From the NCBI GenBank assembly GCA_013042165.1, contig JABDQT010000216.1:1-7289 (forward strand): DNA of 7,289 nt, given 5' to 3'. The DNA comes from Kiritimatiellales bacterium. GTDB taxonomy: Bacteria > Verrucomicrobiota > Kiritimatiellia > Kiritimatiellales > Pontiellaceae. Below are positions 5,494-7,289 of the stretch, one piece after another; the first letter of the stretch is position 1; each line of letters starts with the position of its first letter. The notes under the pieces were generated by a model, which did no database searches, was not told where the DNA came from, and saw only the letters and a program-made list of their open reading frames with translations. Made by a program: the position numbers and the translations under genes.

Positions 5494-7289
5494 TCAATTA
5501 CTCAGTATTTTAATGACCCGATAAAGCTCTGTAACCCCCCAGGCCTGCGCGCCGCATCCCCGCTGCGCATGCGGTGTGTTGCCGTCGATGACCTCCGGAC
5601 ATTGGCGCAGGCATCCGTGATTGATCACGTCGGAGGCGCTGCCCAGGATTGCGCGGGCGGTGGCGTGTGCCGTTTTGCCATAGACCATCGCAAGCGCTTC
5701 GGCATAGGAGGGGAAGGGCCAGGTCCATGCCGTACCGTTATGGTAGGCGGGTTTACGGCGGGTGTCTTCGTCGCCGGTGTAGTGACCCCAGTAGGGATTC
5801 TGCGGATCGTTCAGCAGCTGTCCGTGGTTATATACGGGAGCGGGGCGTTTGACCGGCCGGTCGGCCAGGCTGCGGATTGCGCCGGGAATAAGCAGCTGTT
5901 CGCAGGCCTCGATAATCTGCTTGCAGAGTGCGGGATCCGTAATCGCACCGAGCGTCACGGCCAGCAGCTGGTTCGAGCGCAGCGCATCGTCCACCTCGGC
6001 ATCCTTCGCCGCCGTGCCGGCTTCGGCGGCAAGGCAGTCGGCCAGATAGGTGAAGTCCCCGGATTCAATGACGAAGCAGGTGCGGATCGATGTCGCGACC
6101 TTGTCCGCGATCTTTTTCCAGACGGGAGCCTTGTCGACTTCGGCGAGCATGTTGAGCGCGTAGTGCCACAGGGCCTGGATTTCAATCGGGTAGCCCTGCC
6201 GCGGCGTGCCGGCCGGATAGTTGGTGTCCATCCAGGTAAAGTGCGACGGGCTGAAAATCAGGCCCGACTCCTCGTCAAAGGCAATGCCGTTTTCTGTACC
6301 GTCGATGAAGCCGGTCGCCAGCGACACCAGCACATTCATCAGGGTTCGGTCGCCGCATTTTTCCTTGAGCAGCTTCTGGTTGCCCTGTGCCGCCATCAGT
6401 TCGTTGCAGGCCACGAAGAACCAGAGCGGGGCATCGGAGGTTTCGCGGTTGTTGTCGTCGTTGCCGCGGATCATGTTCGGAATCGTGCCGCCCTTTTCAA
6501 ACTTGGCAAACTGCAGCAGGATGTTTTTCGCCTGATGCAGGAGTCCGGCGGCAATAATGCCGCGCAGGCAGATCAGCGTGTCGCGTCCCCAGTCGAGGAA
6601 CCACGGATAACCCGCAATCACGGTCTGAAACGCATCGCGCTCCACGATGAACTGCTCCATCGCCGTCTGCATGGCCGCTTCGATCGAAAGGGTTTCCACG
6701 TCCGCCACGAGCGTCGGCTTTCCAAAGGGGAGGGCGCGGTTGACGGAGGCGACCAGTTCAGCGGTCGCATTCCCGGCCAGTTCGATTTTGAAGTAGCCCG
6801 GGCTGAACAGGTCGGACTCGCCATCCATGCCGCGGGCCCGGTCGACGGGGTGACCGATCATGTAATACCACTCCGGCTCGGAGTGGAACTCGCCGTCCTC
6901 AAGCGAAAGGGTCAGCTTGCGGTCTTGCGCCGGAGTAAAGATGAACGCTTCGTCCTTGGCCTCAATGGCTTTTGGCCAAGCTTCCTCCGGACCGCGCATG
7001 GCCTTGGTCACTTCATGGTTGTTGCGGTCTTCAATATCGGGGCGAAGGATCAGCGATACGGGAATATCGTTCGCGAGGTGTTCGGGATCGTCGCCGGCGT
7101 CTTCACGGATAAAACTCAGCTGGACGGCATTGGTGTCGGGGTGCAGTTGCAGTGCCGCTTTGAGCGGGATGAGTTTTCCCTCGCCGACGGGTACCGCAAA
7201 ATTCCAGACCACCGTGCCATCATCGGCTACCGTGAAGCGCTTCTGGCAGTGGAGCGACAGTTCGTTGGAATAGCCGGCACGCACAATCC
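5494..7289 (-). CDS. Glycogen debranching enzyme, amylo-alpha-1,6-glucosidase (GH133, GDE_C type), 5' end outside window
   Basis: The product hydrolyses alpha-1,6-linked glucose stubs at glycogen branch points. The frame is open to the right edge (597 codons in window) and ends at TGA 5496-5494. The GTG at 7284 is an unlikely start because the sequence enters mid-domain, so the gene is treated as partial. Numbering from that codon: about 1-195 is a beta-rich N-terminal (GDE_N-like) domain; about 200-590 is the alpha/alpha-barrel catalytic domain. Landmarks are AGYPWFLDWGRDT (224-236; DWGRD encoded at 6594-6580), TSDAPLWFF (282-290), FTWMD (349-353), PIEIQALW (366-373), RSNQLLAV (436-443), YHNGTAWTW (514-522) and PEVIDGNTPHAQRGCGAQAW (563-582). 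By family precedent, the Asp of DWGRD and Glu564 are the likely catalytic acids. AWTWP replaces the more usual VWPW. No GH13 glucanotransferase domain is seen in the window, but the missing N-terminus leaves this open. It is probably the upstream member of the glgA-glgB operon. Confidence 0.93.
   Translation of the reverse strand, partial: IVRAGYSNELSLHCQKRFTVADDGTVVWNFAVPVGEGKLIPLKAALQLHPDTNAVQLSFIREDAGDDPEHLANDIPVSLILRPDIEDRNNHEVTKAMRGPEEAWPKAIEAKDEAFIFTPAQDRKLTLSLEDGEFHSEPEWYYMIGHPVDRARGMDGESDLFSPGYFKIELAGNATAELVASVNRALPFGKPTLVADVETLSIEAAMQTAMEQFIVERDAFQTVIAGYPWFLDWGRDTLICLRGIIAAGLLHQAKNILLQFAKFEKGGTIPNMIRGNDDNNRETSDAPLWFFVACNELMAAQGNQKLLKEKCGDRTLMNVLVSLATGFIDGTENGIAFDEESGLIFSPSHFTWMDTNYPAGTPRQGYPIEIQALWHYALNMLAEVDKAPVWKKIADKVATSIRTCFVIESGDFTYLADCLAAEAGTAAKDAEVDDALRSNQLLAVTLGAITDPALCKQIIEACEQLLIPGAIRSLADRPVKRPAPVYNHGQLLNDPQNPYWGHYTGDEDTRRKPAYHNGTAWTWPFPSYAEALAMVYGKTAHATARAILGSASDVINHGCLRQCPEVIDGNTPHAQRGCGAQAWGVTELYRVIKILSN

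Noticed and set aside
7282..7284. GTG at the right edge as the start of the debranching enzyme
   Set aside because: The frame stays open to the window edge, the sequence begins within a beta-rich domain, and no ribosome binding site can be assessed, so the gene most likely extends beyond the window.

Overview
The window carries a bacterial glycogen (storage alpha-glucan) gene cluster followed by a regulator-like gene. All genes lie on the minus strand, so transcription runs from high to low coordinates. Base composition is moderately GC-rich, genes are tightly packed, and no RNA genes, insertion sequences, CRISPR arrays or prophage features are visible. The branching enzyme is of the eukaryote-like GH13 type, the glycogen synthase belongs to the ADP-glucose GT5 family, and the debranching enzyme is of the GH133 (GDE) type. 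That mix, plus a histone-H1-like Lys/Thr/Ala tail, suggests an environmental bacterium, possibly of the PVC group (Kiritimatiellota, Lentisphaerota or Verrucomicrobiota) or a deltaproteobacterial-type lineage. This placement is inference from protein flavour only.

Layout in the direction of transcription: (1) 7289-5494, the C-terminal ~597 residues of an amylo-alpha-1,6-glucosidase whose 5' end lies outside the window; (2) a 59-nt gap; (3) 5428-3821, glycogen synthase glgA with a Lys-rich N-terminal tail; (4) 3813-1801, branching enzyme glgB, whose ribosome binding site overlaps the glgA stop codon; (5) a 163-nt spacer with a weak promoter candidate and two small palindromes; (6) 1637-1, the first 545 codons of a large multidomain cytoplasmic protein whose visible C-terminal part looks like a histidine-kinase dimerization (DHp/HisKA) domain with Gln in place of the phospho-accepting His. 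It runs off the left edge.

The first three genes form a plausible operon: GlgA elongates alpha-1,4 chains from ADP-glucose, GlgB adds alpha-1,6 branches, and the GDE removes alpha-1,6 stubs during turnover. ADP-glucose pyrophosphorylase (glgC) and phosphorylase (glgP) are not in the window. The last gene has its own spacer and may be a separate unit; its link to glycogen is positional only.

The points most worth a second look are the His-less DHp-like protein, a possible internal translation start just before that domain, the histone-like tandem-repeat tail on glycogen synthase, and the identical SD-ATG-NNN-ATG start architecture of glgA and glgB.
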